Part shown: one piece after another, positions 53,370 through 62,407 of the stretch
How positions within the stretch are numbered: the stretch's first letter is position 1
Layout of the letters: each line of letters starts with the position of its first letter
NCBI RefSeq assembly: GCF_900090265.1
Contig: NZ_LT607752.1
Span: forward strand, 1,054,001-1,118,000
Direction: 5' to 3'
Origin: Micromonospora rifamycinica
Lineage (GTDB): Bacteria > Actinomycetota > Actinomycetes > Mycobacteriales > Micromonosporaceae
Length of the DNA stretch: 64,000 nt
Program-made: the position numbers and the translations under genes
The notes under the pieces: model-generated
Told to the model about the DNA's origin: nothing
The model's database searches: none
The model's input: only the letters and a program-made list of their open reading frames with translations

Positions 53370-53999
53370 TCAGCGGGTCATGCCGAACCGGTGGCGACGC
53401 CGCCACCCGAAGGCGGTCAGCATCAGCACGACACCGGCGCCGACCAGCCCGCCGCCGACCTTCAGCGGCGTGCTCAGGTTGTCACCGGTGACCGGCAGGT
53501 GCGGGTGCTTCTTCTTCGGCAGCACGGTGATCGTCGTGCTGGCCGTACGACCCGAGGTACGCCCGGTCGCGGTGAAGGTGAGCCGCCCGACGTCGCTCGG
53601 CCGGTAGCTCACGGTGAAGTTGCCGTTCGCGTCGGTCTGCGCCGTGAAGTGCCGCGGCGCGGGCTGCGGCTGCGAATAGTCCACCTTCACCATCGCGACG
53701 GTGGTGCCGTCGCTGCGTCGGGCCGGCGCCTGCCCCGGCACGGCCGCGGCGAGGGGCGCCACGGTGACGTCGATGTCGACGATCTCGTTCGGCCCGAAGC
53801 CGGTGCCGGTGAGCACCACGGTCTCGCCGAGGAAGATGGTCGTCGGGTTGGCCGTCAGCGAGGGCGTGACGGGTGGGTACGGTGGCGGCTGCGGCGTGCT
53901 GTCGGCGGGTGGCTGCGGCTGAGCAGCCCCCGCGGCGGTCGGCACGGCCACGATGGCCAGACCGACCGTCAGCGCCATGAGAATGCGGGATAGCCGCAT
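53370..53999 (-). CDS. LPXTG-type sortase-anchored surface protein with Ig/IPT-like domain
   Basis: A 209-aa exported protein: signal peptide about 1-25. A Pro-rich linker leads to a beta-sandwich domain (PTTIFLGETVVLTGTGFGPNE, typical IPT/TIG-like wording). Near the C-terminus LPVTG is followed by a hydrophobic helix and RRRHRFG, a complete sortase sorting signal. It should be covalently linked to peptidoglycan. ATG at 53999 with AGGAGGAG upstream, 12 bp after the DUF4012 gene stop, so likely co-transcribed with it. Confidence 0.85.
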   Translation of the reverse strand: MRLSRILMALTVGLAIVAVPTAAGAAQPQPPADSTPQPPPYPPVTPSLTANPTTIFLGETVVLTGTGFGPNEIVDIDVTVAPLAAAVPGQAPARRSDGTTVAMVKVDYSQPQPAPRHFTAQTDANGNFTVSYRPSDVGRLTFTATGRTSGRTASTTITVLPKKKHPHLPVTGDNLSTPLKVGGGLVGAGVVLMLTAFGWRRRHRFGMTR

Positions 54000-54011
54000 G
54001 ATGGTCTCCTC

Positions 54012-55796
54012 CTACTGTTTGCAGCTAGGTGCGGGAACTACTTGGGTGGTCCATGGGGTGGCGGTCGGTGTGTGCCAGATGTCGGGGGTTCCGGCGGTGT
54101 TCCTGCTGGTCAGCAGGTCCACGTCGAGGGTTCGGGTGGCGTTGGGCGCGACGTCGACGGTCGCGATGGCGACCTGGCGGCGTCGTTCGGTCCCGCTGCC
54201 CAGCGAGATCGGTTTCCCGTCCAGCCGGGCGCCGAGGACCGTGCCGCCGGCCGGGCTGTAGATGGACACCAGGGTCCGGGCGGTGTACGGGTCGTCGGCC
54301 CTGGCCAGACCGAGCACCGACTTGCTGAGCCCGCTGTCGGGGGCCGAGGAGTGCAGGGTGAAGCGCAACCGGAGTTGCCGCCGCCCCTCGTCGGCGCAGT
54401 CACCCATGGTGAGGGTGGCCGCCGGCCGCAGGTAGTAGCCGAGCTTGGCGCCGCTGCCGTCGTTGAGGAAGACCCCGACGGTCGGTGCGGCCTCCTGTTC
54501 GGGAAGCACGCCGGCGAGCCGGGTGTCGTGGAACGTCCGCTGCTCCTCAGATCGGGCACTCCAGAACAATATCCGCCGTTCAGTGATGGAGCGGTCTAAA
54601 GCCGACAAAAGCCCTCTAGGGTTGACCTTCTTGGTGAGGAAGGCGTCGAAGACGGCGGACGCCGAGGCGGCGAAGAAGGCGTCCTGTCCGCTGTCGTCCC
54701 GCCCCTGATAGGCATCACTGAGCAGGGTGCGGACCACCTGACTGCTGACCAGGGTGGCGTCGCCCGGCACCCGCACCGGGCCGGTGGCCTGGAGCAGGTA
54801 CGAGAGCATCACCGGGTCGACGGCCAGCACCCCGTCGACGGTCGCGCCGCTGTGCCGTCGGTACATCTCCCGGTAGAGCTTCGCGGCGGTCGGGAAGTGC
54901 GGTGTGAGGTTGACGTCGGCGGGATAGATGCCGGGCAGGTCGGTGTAGATGCGGCGCACCTCCTCGGCCACCGGCAGGGCGGGGGTGAAACGACCGAACT
55001 GGGCGCTGGTGCCCTGCTCCCGTAGCCGGATCCGCCCGTCGTCGGCATGGATCACCGCGTACGCGCCGAACATGCCGCCGGTGGCCCGCAGCTCGGCGAG
55101 GTTCTGCGAGAGCAGCAGGTAGCTGCGCGGTCCGTCCGCCCCGAGCAGGGCGGGCAGCACCCGGGCACCCCGTTGCGCCGCGCCGGTCAAGCCGGCCAGC
55201 CGGTCGATCTCGGTGCGCAGTTCGCCCAGCGCGGTGCGGAGCTGGCTGACCAGATCCTCGGCGGGTACCGCGTCGAGACCGACCCGGGACCTGCGGACGG
55301 CGGCGTCCGCCTCCGTCAGGCCCGCCGAGGCGGCCTGCAACCGGGCCAGGTCGAGCCGCCCCTGGGTCGGCACCAGGGTGGCCAGGTCGGTGCGGAGCAG
55401 GACCGGGAAGGCGTTCCGGGCGAGGTCGTCGATGGCGACCGCGATGCTCCGTACCGCCGCCACGTCGTCCCCGGCGTACGGGGCGTGCCGGGCGACCCAC
55501 CAGCCGGGGTCGCCGGTGGCGGCCCGCGCCGCGCCGGCCTGCTCCTGCAACGCCGCCAGCGTGCGCTGGGCGCGGTCCAGGTCGCCGGCCAGCACCTGGG
55601 TGCTCAGCTCCCGGGCCAGCCCGGCCGCGTTGACCAGGTGCGCCCGCGCCTGCCAGCCACGGAACCCCACCCATCCCGCAGCGCCGAGCAGCACGGCCGT
55701 GACGACCAGGCCGACCAGCAGGACGCGACGGACCCGCCGCCGGGTCCGCCGGCGCAGCCGGCGTCGACCACGTCGTGACCCATGGCTCTCTGCCAC
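54012..55796 (-). CDS. DUF4012 membrane-anchored exopolysaccharide-associated protein
   Basis: A 594-aa protein: a very Arg-rich N-terminus, one TM helix (VLLVGLVVTAVLLGAAGWVGF, about 25-45), then a long extracytoplasmic region. YLLLSQNLAELRATGGMFGAYAVI is typical of DUF4012. The family occurs in capsule/exopolysaccharide clusters and is LytR-like in position; its activity is not known. GTG at 55796. Upstream lie a GAAACCTC element (55827-55844) and a TTAAAGCGGCAAA motif (55883-55895). Confidence 0.85.
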   Translation of the reverse strand: MAESHGSRRGRRRLRRRTRRRVRRVLLVGLVVTAVLLGAAGWVGFRGWQARAHLVNAAGLARELSTQVLAGDLDRAQRTLAALQEQAGAARAATGDPGWWVARHAPYAGDDVAAVRSIAVAIDDLARNAFPVLLRTDLATLVPTQGRLDLARLQAASAGLTEADAAVRRSRVGLDAVPAEDLVSQLRTALGELRTEIDRLAGLTGAAQRGARVLPALLGADGPRSYLLLSQNLAELRATGGMFGAYAVIHADDGRIRLREQGTSAQFGRFTPALPVAEEVRRIYTDLPGIYPADVNLTPHFPTAAKLYREMYRRHSGATVDGVLAVDPVMLSYLLQATGPVRVPGDATLVSSQVVRTLLSDAYQGRDDSGQDAFFAASASAVFDAFLTKKVNPRGLLSALDRSITERRILFWSARSEEQRTFHDTRLAGVLPEQEAAPTVGVFLNDGSGAKLGYYLRPAATLTMGDCADEGRRQLRLRFTLHSSAPDSGLSKSVLGLARADDPYTARTLVSIYSPAGGTVLGARLDGKPISLGSGTERRRQVAIATVDVAPNATRTLDVDLLTSRNTAGTPDIWHTPTATPWTTQVVPAPSCKQ

Positions 55797-55901
55797 GCCA
55801 CACTCCGCTCCTACTTCGGGGGAAATGACCGTTCATGAGGTTTCTAGCACGAATGTCGGTGCTCTAGATTGATAACAGGTTCTTTGCCGCTTTAAGTCGG
55901 T

Positions 55902-57125
55902 TTACCGGGCACGATCCGGCCGGCCGGCGGTCGCCGCGACGTGGGTCAGCAGCGTCTCGATCCGGTCCACCCCGGCCCCCAGCGACATCTCCCGCAGGTA
56001 CGTCTCCCGCCCCCGCCGGCCCATCTCCGCCCGCGCCGGTGGCGGGATCGTGGTGGCCAGCCAGAACCGGTCGGCCAGCGCGGCCCAGTCCTCCGGCGGG
56101 CAGGAGAGCCCGGCCCGGGCCCGCTCCACCAGCGCCGCGGTGTCACCCCCGGCCGAGGCCACCAGCGGCGCGGCGCAGGCCAGCGCGGACTGCACCTTGC
56201 TCGGCACCGTCCCGCGCAGCTCCGGAAGATCACGCAGGGTAACCAGCTGGTAGTCGGCGGCGGCGTACAGCTCGGGCATGTCGGTCGGCGAGCGCCGCTC
56301 CAGGAAACGGACGTTGCCGGCCCCCAGCTCCCCGGCGAGCCCCCGGACCCGCCGCTCCTGCGCGCCGGAGCCGACCAGCACCAGATCCATCCGGTCGTCG
56401 AGCGCCGCCGCCGCGCGGACCGCGGTCTCCAGCCCCTGGCGTACGCCGATCGTCCCGGCGTGCATGACCACGCAGCGGGCGTCCCGGCGTACCAGCTCCC
56501 AGGCGGCCCGGCCGGGGCGCACCGGTTGGAAGATCCGCTCGTCGGTCCAGTTGAGTACGGTGTGCACCCGCTCACCGGCGACCCCGTCGGCGAGCACCAG
56601 GTCCCGCATGGACGGTGCGGTGACCGCCAACGCATCGGCGGCGCGCAGCACCCGGCGCATCGTGGTGGCGACCCGGCCCTGCCCGTCCTCCCCGGCGGCC
56701 CCCTCCCCGGTCCAGAGGTCCTGCACGTGCAGGACCGTCGGCACCCGGCCGAGCAGCCGCAGCAACCCGGCCGTGGCGAAGGTGGTGGCGGGGAGCTGGA
56801 AGACGTACAGCACGTCGACGTCGGCCAGGTAGCGCCGTCCCACCAGGGCGGCGCTGCCCGCGAAGGAGAGATAGCCGGCCATCCGGGCGGCGGGTGAGGC
56901 GTCCCCACCGGCGTACCGCGGCACCCGGCGCACGGTCAACCGCTCGCTGCGGGTCAGGTGCCGCCAGCGCTGCCGCCAGCCCGGGTAGACGTGACCACCG
57001 GGATAGTCCGGGAACCCGGTCAGCACCCGGACCTCGTGCCCCCGACGGGCCAGCTCCTCGGCCAGGCTGCCGGGGATGAAGGCCGGTTCCGGCGGGAAGT
57101 GGTAGGACAGGATCCCGATCCTCAT
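55902..57125 (-). CDS. Glycosyltransferase family 4 (WbuB-like)
   Basis: A 407-aa GT-B glycosyltransferase. It starts RIGILSYHFPPEPAFIPGSLAEELARRGHEV, as in GT4 enzymes of WbuB type. The C-terminal nucleotide-sugar site shows VMHAGTIGVRQGLE, VLVGSGAQERRV, and VPSKVQSALACAAPLVAS. It adds a sugar to a lipid-linked or polymer acceptor in exopolysaccharide synthesis. ATG at 57125. Between the autokinase and DUF4012 genes on the same strand. Confidence 0.9.
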   Translation of the reverse strand: MRIGILSYHFPPEPAFIPGSLAEELARRGHEVRVLTGFPDYPGGHVYPGWRQRWRHLTRSERLTVRRVPRYAGGDASPAARMAGYLSFAGSAALVGRRYLADVDVLYVFQLPATTFATAGLLRLLGRVPTVLHVQDLWTGEGAAGEDGQGRVATTMRRVLRAADALAVTAPSMRDLVLADGVAGERVHTVLNWTDERIFQPVRPGRAAWELVRRDARCVVMHAGTIGVRQGLETAVRAAAALDDRMDLVLVGSGAQERRVRGLAGELGAGNVRFLERRSPTDMPELYAAADYQLVTLRDLPELRGTVPSKVQSALACAAPLVASAGGDTAALVERARAGLSCPPEDWAALADRFWLATTIPPPARAEMGRRGRETYLREMSLGAGVDRIETLLTHVAATAGRPDRAR

Positions 57126-57210
57126 CGCCACCCGCTCCCCCGCCCCGCCGCCGACGCCCCACCCCACCGGGTGGTGGACCGGACGTCGGCGACGGAAACC
57201 GCGACGGCAC

Positions 57211-58662
57211 TCACTGGGACAGCCGGGTGAGTTCCTGCGTCCGGTCCTCGACGGGGTGCAGGTCCTGGTCGCCGCGGTGGGCGGCGGCGCGGTCCGCCGG
57301 GACGGACGGCGTGGTGGTGGCCACCCGGTACGCCTCGTACTGGTAGGCGTCGACCCGGGCCACCTTCGCCATGTTGAGCACACAGCCGAGCAGCCGCACC
57401 GACACCGAGTGCAGGGAGCGGGCCGCCGCGGCGACCTGCGCCCGCGAGGTGCGGCCCTGCTGCGTGACCAGCAACGCGCCGTCGGCCTGCACGGCCACCA
57501 CCACGCCGTCGGTGACGGCCAGCAGCGGCGCGGTGTCGATCACGACGATGTCGGCGGACTCGCGGAGCGCCAGCAGCAGATCCGCCATCGCCTTCGCACC
57601 GAGCAGCTCGCTGGGGTTCGGCGGGGTCGACCCGCTGGGCAGCACCAGCAGAGACTTGTCGCCCCAGCGTTGCACCACGTCACCGACCTGGACGTCGCCC
57701 ACGAGCACGTCGGTCAGGCCGATCCCGCCGTCGATGCCGAGGTAGTCGGCGACCTTCGGGCGACGCAGGTCGGCGTCGACGAGCAGCACCCGCCAGCCCG
57801 CCTCGGCCAGGGCGATCGCCAGGTTGCAGGAGAGCGTGGTCTTCCCCTCGCCTTGCAACGCGCTGGTCACCGCGATCACCCGGGCCGGTTCGTGCACGTC
57901 CACGAACCGCAGGTTGGTCCGCAGCTTGCGGACCGCCTCCGCGCGGGCGGAGGTCGCCGCCTCGCCGACGATCAACGGCTTCGCCTTGGCGGCCACGTCG
58001 AACGGGATGTCGCCGAGCAGCGGGCTGCCGGTGGCCCGTTGCAGCCCGGCGGCGTCCCGCAGCCGGACGTCGACCATGCCGCGCAGCACCGCCAGGGCCG
58101 CGCCGAGCAGCAGCCCGACCAGCACCCCGAGGGCGATGTTGCGGTTCGGCTGCGGGGCGACCGGGCTGGCGCTGACCCGGGGGCCACCGACCACCTCGAG
58201 CCGGGTGGGGCCGGCCTTGCCGTCCGAGGTGGTCTCGATCTTCTGGACCAGCTCGACGAACTTCGCCGACAGAACCTCCGTCGTCTTCAGGGCGCGGGCC
58301 TGGTCGGTGTCGGTGACGTTGGCGCGCAGCAGCACGGTGCCGGTCTCGGTCGAGGTGGCCACCCGGTGCTGGATGTCGTCGGCGGTGAGACCGAGAGAGT
58401 TGTCGGCGACCATGGCCTGCGCCAGGCGGTCGCTGCGCAGCAGGTCGGCGTAGGACTTCACGCGCTGCTGGAGGAAGAGCTCGCCCTGGTAGGCGTTGGT
58501 GACGCCCTGGCTGGGGGCGGTGACGAAGAAGGTCACGGACGCCATGTACCGCGGCGGCGTACGGACCGTGACCAGGGCCGCGGCACCGACCGTGAGCATC
58601 AGGGTGACCAGGACGATCCACCAGTGTCGGCGGACCAGGCGCAGGCAGGTACGGACGTCCAT
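57211..58662 (-). CDS. Wzz/BY-kinase polysaccharide co-polymerase
   Basis: A 483-aa fusion: Wzz domain with two TM helices (WWIVLVTLMLTVGAAALV, about 14-32, and ALGVLVGLLLGAALAVL, about 178-195), then a P-loop tyrosine autokinase: Walker A LQGEGKTTLS, Walker A' VLLVDADLRRP, Walker B IVVIDTAPLL. A short C-terminal tyrosine cluster (DAYQYEAY) may be the autophosphorylated tail. It sets polymer length and export of exopolysaccharide. ATG 58662 with GGAGGG upstream; one codon earlier GTG also possible. Divergent from the CapD-like gene. Confidence 0.9.
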   Translation of the reverse strand: MDVRTCLRLVRRHWWIVLVTLMLTVGAAALVTVRTPPRYMASVTFFVTAPSQGVTNAYQGELFLQQRVKSYADLLRSDRLAQAMVADNSLGLTADDIQHRVATSTETGTVLLRANVTDTDQARALKTTEVLSAKFVELVQKIETTSDGKAGPTRLEVVGGPRVSASPVAPQPNRNIALGVLVGLLLGAALAVLRGMVDVRLRDAAGLQRATGSPLLGDIPFDVAAKAKPLIVGEAATSARAEAVRKLRTNLRFVDVHEPARVIAVTSALQGEGKTTLSCNLAIALAEAGWRVLLVDADLRRPKVADYLGIDGGIGLTDVLVGDVQVGDVVQRWGDKSLLVLPSGSTPPNPSELLGAKAMADLLLALRESADIVVIDTAPLLAVTDGVVVAVQADGALLVTQQGRTSRAQVAAAARSLHSVSVRLLGCVLNMAKVARVDAYQYEAYRVATTTPSVPADRAAAHRGDQDLHPVEDRTQELTRLSQ

Positions 58663-58853
58663 CACGCCCTCCGTTCCGGCGGCGGAACGGCTAGCCGGTG
58701 AAAAAGCACGAAGTCTCCCTAGGTTCTGATAAGCACATGAGAGTATCTAAACCCTGCAAGTAGCCCGTTAAGCGGCAAACGCAATGTATACGATCGAAAC
58801 CTCGTGCTCACGGTGAATCATCTCAATAACGGGACAAAACGTAGAGGACGCCC
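58663..58853. promoter_or_regulatory. AT-rich divergent promoter region of the exopolysaccharide genes
   Basis: This 191-bp spacer is far less GC-rich than its surroundings. It holds TTAAGCGGCAAA (58768-58779), nearly the same as TTAAAGCGGCAAA upstream of the DUF4012 gene, and GAAACCTC at 58796-58803, also found there. Both may be binding sites of a shared regulator. A GAGG ribosome site precedes the ATG at 58854. Confidence 0.5.
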
Positions 58854-60743
58854 ATGGATCACACCGACCCCCTCAACGACTCCATCACCCGACGCGACTG
58901 GGTCACCCGGCGTGCGAAGACCCTGTCCTTGCTAACGCTCGACACCGCCTCCTGGTGCGCGGGTTTCCTGGTCGCGTCCTGGGCCCGGTACGAATTCGGC
59001 ATCACGCCGCGCCAGTGCGCGTCGGCCCTCGGCGCCGCCGGAGTCTGCGCCGTCGTCCACGCGGCGCTCGAACAGGTCCGCTTCACCGCCCGGGGTCGGC
59101 ACCCGGTCGGCAGCGTCGGTGACGCACGCGACCTGGGCGGGATCGTGCTGATGACCGCGGTGGTCGCCCTGGCCGCGCTGCTGCCGATGACCGACCGACC
59201 GGTCCCGGCCAGCGTCCCGGTCCTCGGCGCGGCCGTCGCGCTGCTGGCGATGGGCGGCGGCCGGGTCTTCTACCGGTGGCGCCGCGACCGGGACGCCCGA
59301 CCGGCCCGCTCGGCCGACCGGACGCTCATCTACGGGGTGGACGCGGCCAGCGAACGCCTGATCCGGGTGCTGCTCGGCGACCCCGCCAGCGGCTACCTGC
59401 CGGTCGGCCTGCTCGACGACGACCCGGAGCGGCAGGGGCTACGGGTGGCCGGGCTACGGGTGCTCGGCGGCCGCAACGAGCTGACCCAGGCGGTCCGGCG
59501 TACCCGGGCCAGCACGGTGATCTTCTCGATCAACGGCTCGGACGCCGCGCTGATGCGGGACGTCCGCAGCCGCACCCTCCAGTCGGGTGCGGCGTTCAAG
59601 GTGCTGCCTCCCGTCCGGGAGCTGCTGGACCGCCCGGTCACCGCCGACGCCGTCCGCGACCTGCAGCTCACCGACCTGCTCGGACGCGCCCAGCGGGTCG
59701 CCGAACTGACCGTGGAGCGCAGTGGCCTGGCCGGACGCCGGGTGCTGGTCACCGGGGCCGGTGGGTCGATCGGCTCGGAGCTGTGCCGGCAGATCGCCCG
59801 CTGCGACCCGGGAGAGCTGATGATGCTGGACCGGGACGAGTCCGCCCTGCACGCCCTGCAGATGTCCCTGCACGGCCGGGCCCTGCTGGACGGCCCGGAG
59901 CTGATCCTCGCCGACATCCGCGACGCCGACGCCATCACCCGGATCATCGCCGAACGGCAGCCCGACATCGTCTTCCACGCCGCCGCCCTCAAGCACCTCA
60001 CCCTGCTGCAACGGCACCCGGGCGAGGCGATCAAGACGAACATCCAGGGCACCGTGAACGTGCTGGAGGCGTGCCGTGACGTCGCCGAGTTCGTGAACAT
60101 CTCCACCGACAAGGCGGCCAACCCGATCAGCGTGCTCGGCTACTCCAAGCGGATCACCGAGCGGCTGACCGCGCACTACGCCGACCGGTACGGCGGCGCG
60201 TTCCTCAGCGTCCGGTTCGGCAACGTGCTCAGCAGCCGGGGTTCCGTGCTCACCGCCTTCCAGGCCCAGGTCCGGGCCGGGCTCCCGATCACCGTGACCC
60301 ACCCGGACGTGACCCGGTACTTCATGACCCTCCAGGAGGCGGTGCACCTGGTCCTCCAGGCCGCCGTCGTCGGCCGGGGCGGCGAGGCGCTGGTGCTGGA
60401 CATGGGCGAGCCGGTGCGGATCGCCGAGGTGGCCCAGCGCCTGGCCGCCGAAGCACCGAAGCCACCCGAGATCGTCTTCACCGGCCTGCGCCCCGGGGAG
60501 AAGCTGCACGAGGACCTGTTCGGCGTCGACGAGATCGACAGCCGCCCGCTGCACCCGCTCATCTCCCACGTCCGGGTGCCCCCGCTGGCCCCCGCGGAAC
60601 TGGCCGGACTCGACCCGTACGGGGAGCCGGAGGAGCTGGTCAAGCGGCTGGCGGCATGCTGCGACCGCAGCCGTGCCCGGCTCGACGACGCCGCCCGGCC
60701 CGACGACGCCGCCCGGCTCTCGGCGCTGCCGGCGCCGCGCTGA
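58854..60743 (+). CDS. CapD/WbpM-family nucleotide-sugar dehydratase
   Basis: A 629-aa protein. The N-terminal ~140 residues hold about four TM helices. A first nucleotide-binding half is followed by the SDR domain: VLVTGAGGSIGSELCRQIARC (GxxGxxG, about 300) and FVNISTDKAANPISVLGYSKR with the Tyr/Lys catalytic region (about 418). Members are 4,6-dehydratases of UDP-HexNAc that start diamino-sugar synthesis for polysaccharides. Divergent from the autokinase and likely part of the same exopolysaccharide pathway. Confidence 0.9.
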   Translation: MDHTDPLNDSITRRDWVTRRAKTLSLLTLDTASWCAGFLVASWARYEFGITPRQCASALGAAGVCAVVHAALEQVRFTARGRHPVGSVGDARDLGGIVLMTAVVALAALLPMTDRPVPASVPVLGAAVALLAMGGGRVFYRWRRDRDARPARSADRTLIYGVDAASERLIRVLLGDPASGYLPVGLLDDDPERQGLRVAGLRVLGGRNELTQAVRRTRASTVIFSINGSDAALMRDVRSRTLQSGAAFKVLPPVRELLDRPVTADAVRDLQLTDLLGRAQRVAELTVERSGLAGRRVLVTGAGGSIGSELCRQIARCDPGELMMLDRDESALHALQMSLHGRALLDGPELILADIRDADAITRIIAERQPDIVFHAAALKHLTLLQRHPGEAIKTNIQGTVNVLEACRDVAEFVNISTDKAANPISVLGYSKRITERLTAHYADRYGGAFLSVRFGNVLSSRGSVLTAFQAQVRAGLPITVTHPDVTRYFMTLQEAVHLVLQAAVVGRGGEALVLDMGEPVRIAEVAQRLAAEAPKPPEIVFTGLRPGEKLHEDLFGVDEIDSRPLHPLISHVRVPPLAPAELAGLDPYGEPEELVKRLAACCDRSRARLDDAARPDDAARLSALPAPR

Positions 60744-60750
60744 CCGGGCC

Positions 60751-60787
60751 GTCCGCCCGGCACCCCGTGCGGGGGCGCCGGGCGGAC
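60751..60787. terminator. Hairpin after the CapD-like gene
   Basis: GTCCGCCCGGC (60751-60761) pairs with GCCGGGCGGAC (60777-60787), 7 bp after the dehydratase stop. The convergent small gene ends at 60793. Confidence 0.7.
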
Positions 60788-60792
60788 GCTGG

Positions 60793-60996
60793 TCACCGGC
60801 CGCGCCGCGGCGCGGGATCCCGCCCGTCCGGTTCCGTCTCCTGCAGTGCCTCGGCGACCGGCTCGGTCAGGTCGTCCCCCGGCACCGCCACCGCCTCGGC
60901 CCGGTCCTGCTCGTCGGGGCGGGCGTCCGCCGGGGTCTGCGGGGCGGTCGCCCCGCCCGCGAAGCCGTACTCGTTCGGCTCGTCGTGTCGCCGCAT
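60793..60996 (-). CDS. Small acidic hypothetical protein
   Basis: A 67-aa hydrophilic protein rich in Asp, Glu, Ala and Pro (DEPNEYGFAGG, then DARPDEQDRAEAVAVPGDD). ATG at 60996 has AAGGA 8 nt upstream, which supports translation. No domain is recognised and disorder is likely. Not co-oriented closely with another gene. Confidence 0.5.
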   Translation of the reverse strand: MRRHDEPNEYGFAGGATAPQTPADARPDEQDRAEAVAVPGDDLTEPVAEALQETEPDGRDPAPRRGR

Positions 60997-61098
60997 AGCG
61001 GGATCCTTCCCGTCACGTCCGGTTCGTGCCCTGCTCGCCCCGGTGGGGGCCTGGTTGTCTTACCCCCCGCCGGGGGTCGGTAGTCGGCGGGGGGACGG

Positions 61099-61476
61099 TC
61101 ACCGCGGATCGCCGGTGCCCCCGGCCGCCCCGGCATGGAGCTGCCGTCGCTCGTGGCTGATCTCCCTGCGGAGCACGACGTTCAGGGCGGTCCGGATGGT
61201 GGCGATCGCCGCCAGCTGACCGAGCTGGGCGAAGCTCGGCGACACCGCGGTACGCAGGATGTCCGCCGCGAGCTGGAACTCCAGGCCGAGGGTCAGGAAC
61301 CGGCCGAGGGAGAGCCGGATCGGGGTGAACACGGCGGCGCTGCGGTGCCTGAGCCCTTCGACCACGCACCGCAGCGCCGCCCAGAGCGCACCGGCGACGA
61401 TGGTCGCCGCGCCGAGCGCCTCCACCACCCCCACCGCGACCAGGTCACCGTGCCGCAGCAGCTCGTCCAGCCTCAC
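61099..61476 (-). CDS. DUF1622 membrane protein
   Basis: A 125-aa protein with two to three hydrophobic helices (VAVGVVEALGAATIVAGALWAAL) and the DUF1622 signature LTLGLEFQLAADILRTAV followed by AIATIRTALN. Membrane location is clear; function is unknown. GTG start. It lies 39 bp downstream of the TMEM165 gene on the same strand, so it could be in that transcript. Confidence 0.85.
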   Translation of the reverse strand: MRLDELLRHGDLVAVGVVEALGAATIVAGALWAALRCVVEGLRHRSAAVFTPIRLSLGRFLTLGLEFQLAADILRTAVSPSFAQLGQLAAIATIRTALNVVLRREISHERRQLHAGAAGGTGDPR

Positions 61477-61515
61477 CGCGGGGCGTTACCCGCCCCCGGA
61501 CCCGCTAGTCGGTGC

Positions 61516-62103
61516 TCAGGACAGTTCCCGCACCGCCTCCAGGATCAGCCACAGACCGCAGACGGCGAAGAGCACCGCGGCGCCGTACCGGATGGTCCGC
61601 TCCGGCAGGTGCCGGCCGAGCAGCCGGCCGACCAGGATGGCCAGCGCGTCGGCGGCCACCATGCCCAGCGTCGAGCCGAGCCAGGTGCCGAACCAGCCGT
61701 ACTTGGTGGCCAGGGTGATCGTCGCGAGCATCGTCTTGTCGCCCAGCTCGGCCAGGAAGAACGCCACGCCCACGGCGAAGACGGCCGACTTGCCGGTCTT
61801 CTCCGCCTTGCGCTTCTCCTCCTCGGTGAGCTTGTCCCCGCGCAGCGTCCAGACCCCGAAGCCGAGGAACGCCAGACCGGCGACGAGGGAGATCCACCCG
61901 GTCGGCAACGCGGCGTTCAGGCCCACCCCGATCGCCACTGAGGCCAGGTGCACGATCGCGGTGGCGACGGTGATGCCGATCAGCACCGGGACCGTCCGGA
62001 ACCGGGTGGCGAACGTGAGCGCCATCAGCTGGGACTTGTCCCCCAGCTCGGCGACGAAGATGACGCCGAAGCTGACCACCAGCGCGACGAGAAAACCGTC
62101 CAT
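61516..62103 (-). CDS. TMEM165/GDT1 family manganese exporter
   Basis: A 195-aa membrane protein with six helices in two halves. Each half carries the family motif: VAELGDKSQLMALTFATRF (about residue 18) and LAELGDKTMLATITLATKY (about 118). E-x-G-D-K-[ST] residues bind Mn2+ or Ca2+. In bacteria the family (MneA-like) exports Mn2+. ATG at 62103. A yybP-ykoY riboswitch upstream supports induction by excess manganese. Confidence 0.93.
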   Translation of the reverse strand: MDGFLVALVVSFGVIFVAELGDKSQLMALTFATRFRTVPVLIGITVATAIVHLASVAIGVGLNAALPTGWISLVAGLAFLGFGVWTLRGDKLTEEEKRKAEKTGKSAVFAVGVAFFLAELGDKTMLATITLATKYGWFGTWLGSTLGMVAADALAILVGRLLGRHLPERTIRYGAAVLFAVCGLWLILEAVRELS

Positions 62104-62167
62104 GAGAACCTTCCCGATCAGGCCGGGAAGAGGTATGGGGCGCCCTCGACCCGGCTGCGACAGCCTG

Positions 62168-62275
62168 AGTCGAAGGTCTCGCCCGCCCCATCCGGGGATG
62201 GGGCCGCGTGGCCGGGTGCGGAACGCACCAGTGTGTCGACCACGACATTGGGGGCTACTCCCCTTCGCGTCCGCC
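62168..62275 (-). ncRNA. yybP-ykoY manganese riboswitch
   Basis: On the minus strand, GAAGGGGAGTAGCC (from about 62267 downward) and GGCGAGACCTTC (about 62184-62172) are the two conserved internal-loop segments of the yybP-ykoY class, separated by a variable GC-rich stem-loop (GGCCCCATCCCCGGATGGGGC). They sit about 65-170 nt upstream of the TMEM165/GDT1 start. Mn2+ binding in this class turns on exporter genes. Boundaries approximate. Confidence 0.92.
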
Positions 62276-62407
62276 AGCCTAGCCGACCGGCCCGCCGCCC
62301 CGGGGCCGGGGTGCGCGGCGTCACCCCCACCCGCCGGCGGGCCGGGTGCGCGGCGTCACCCGACCCACCGGCGGGCCGGTCGGGTGACGCCCACCGGCCG
62401 GCGTGGC

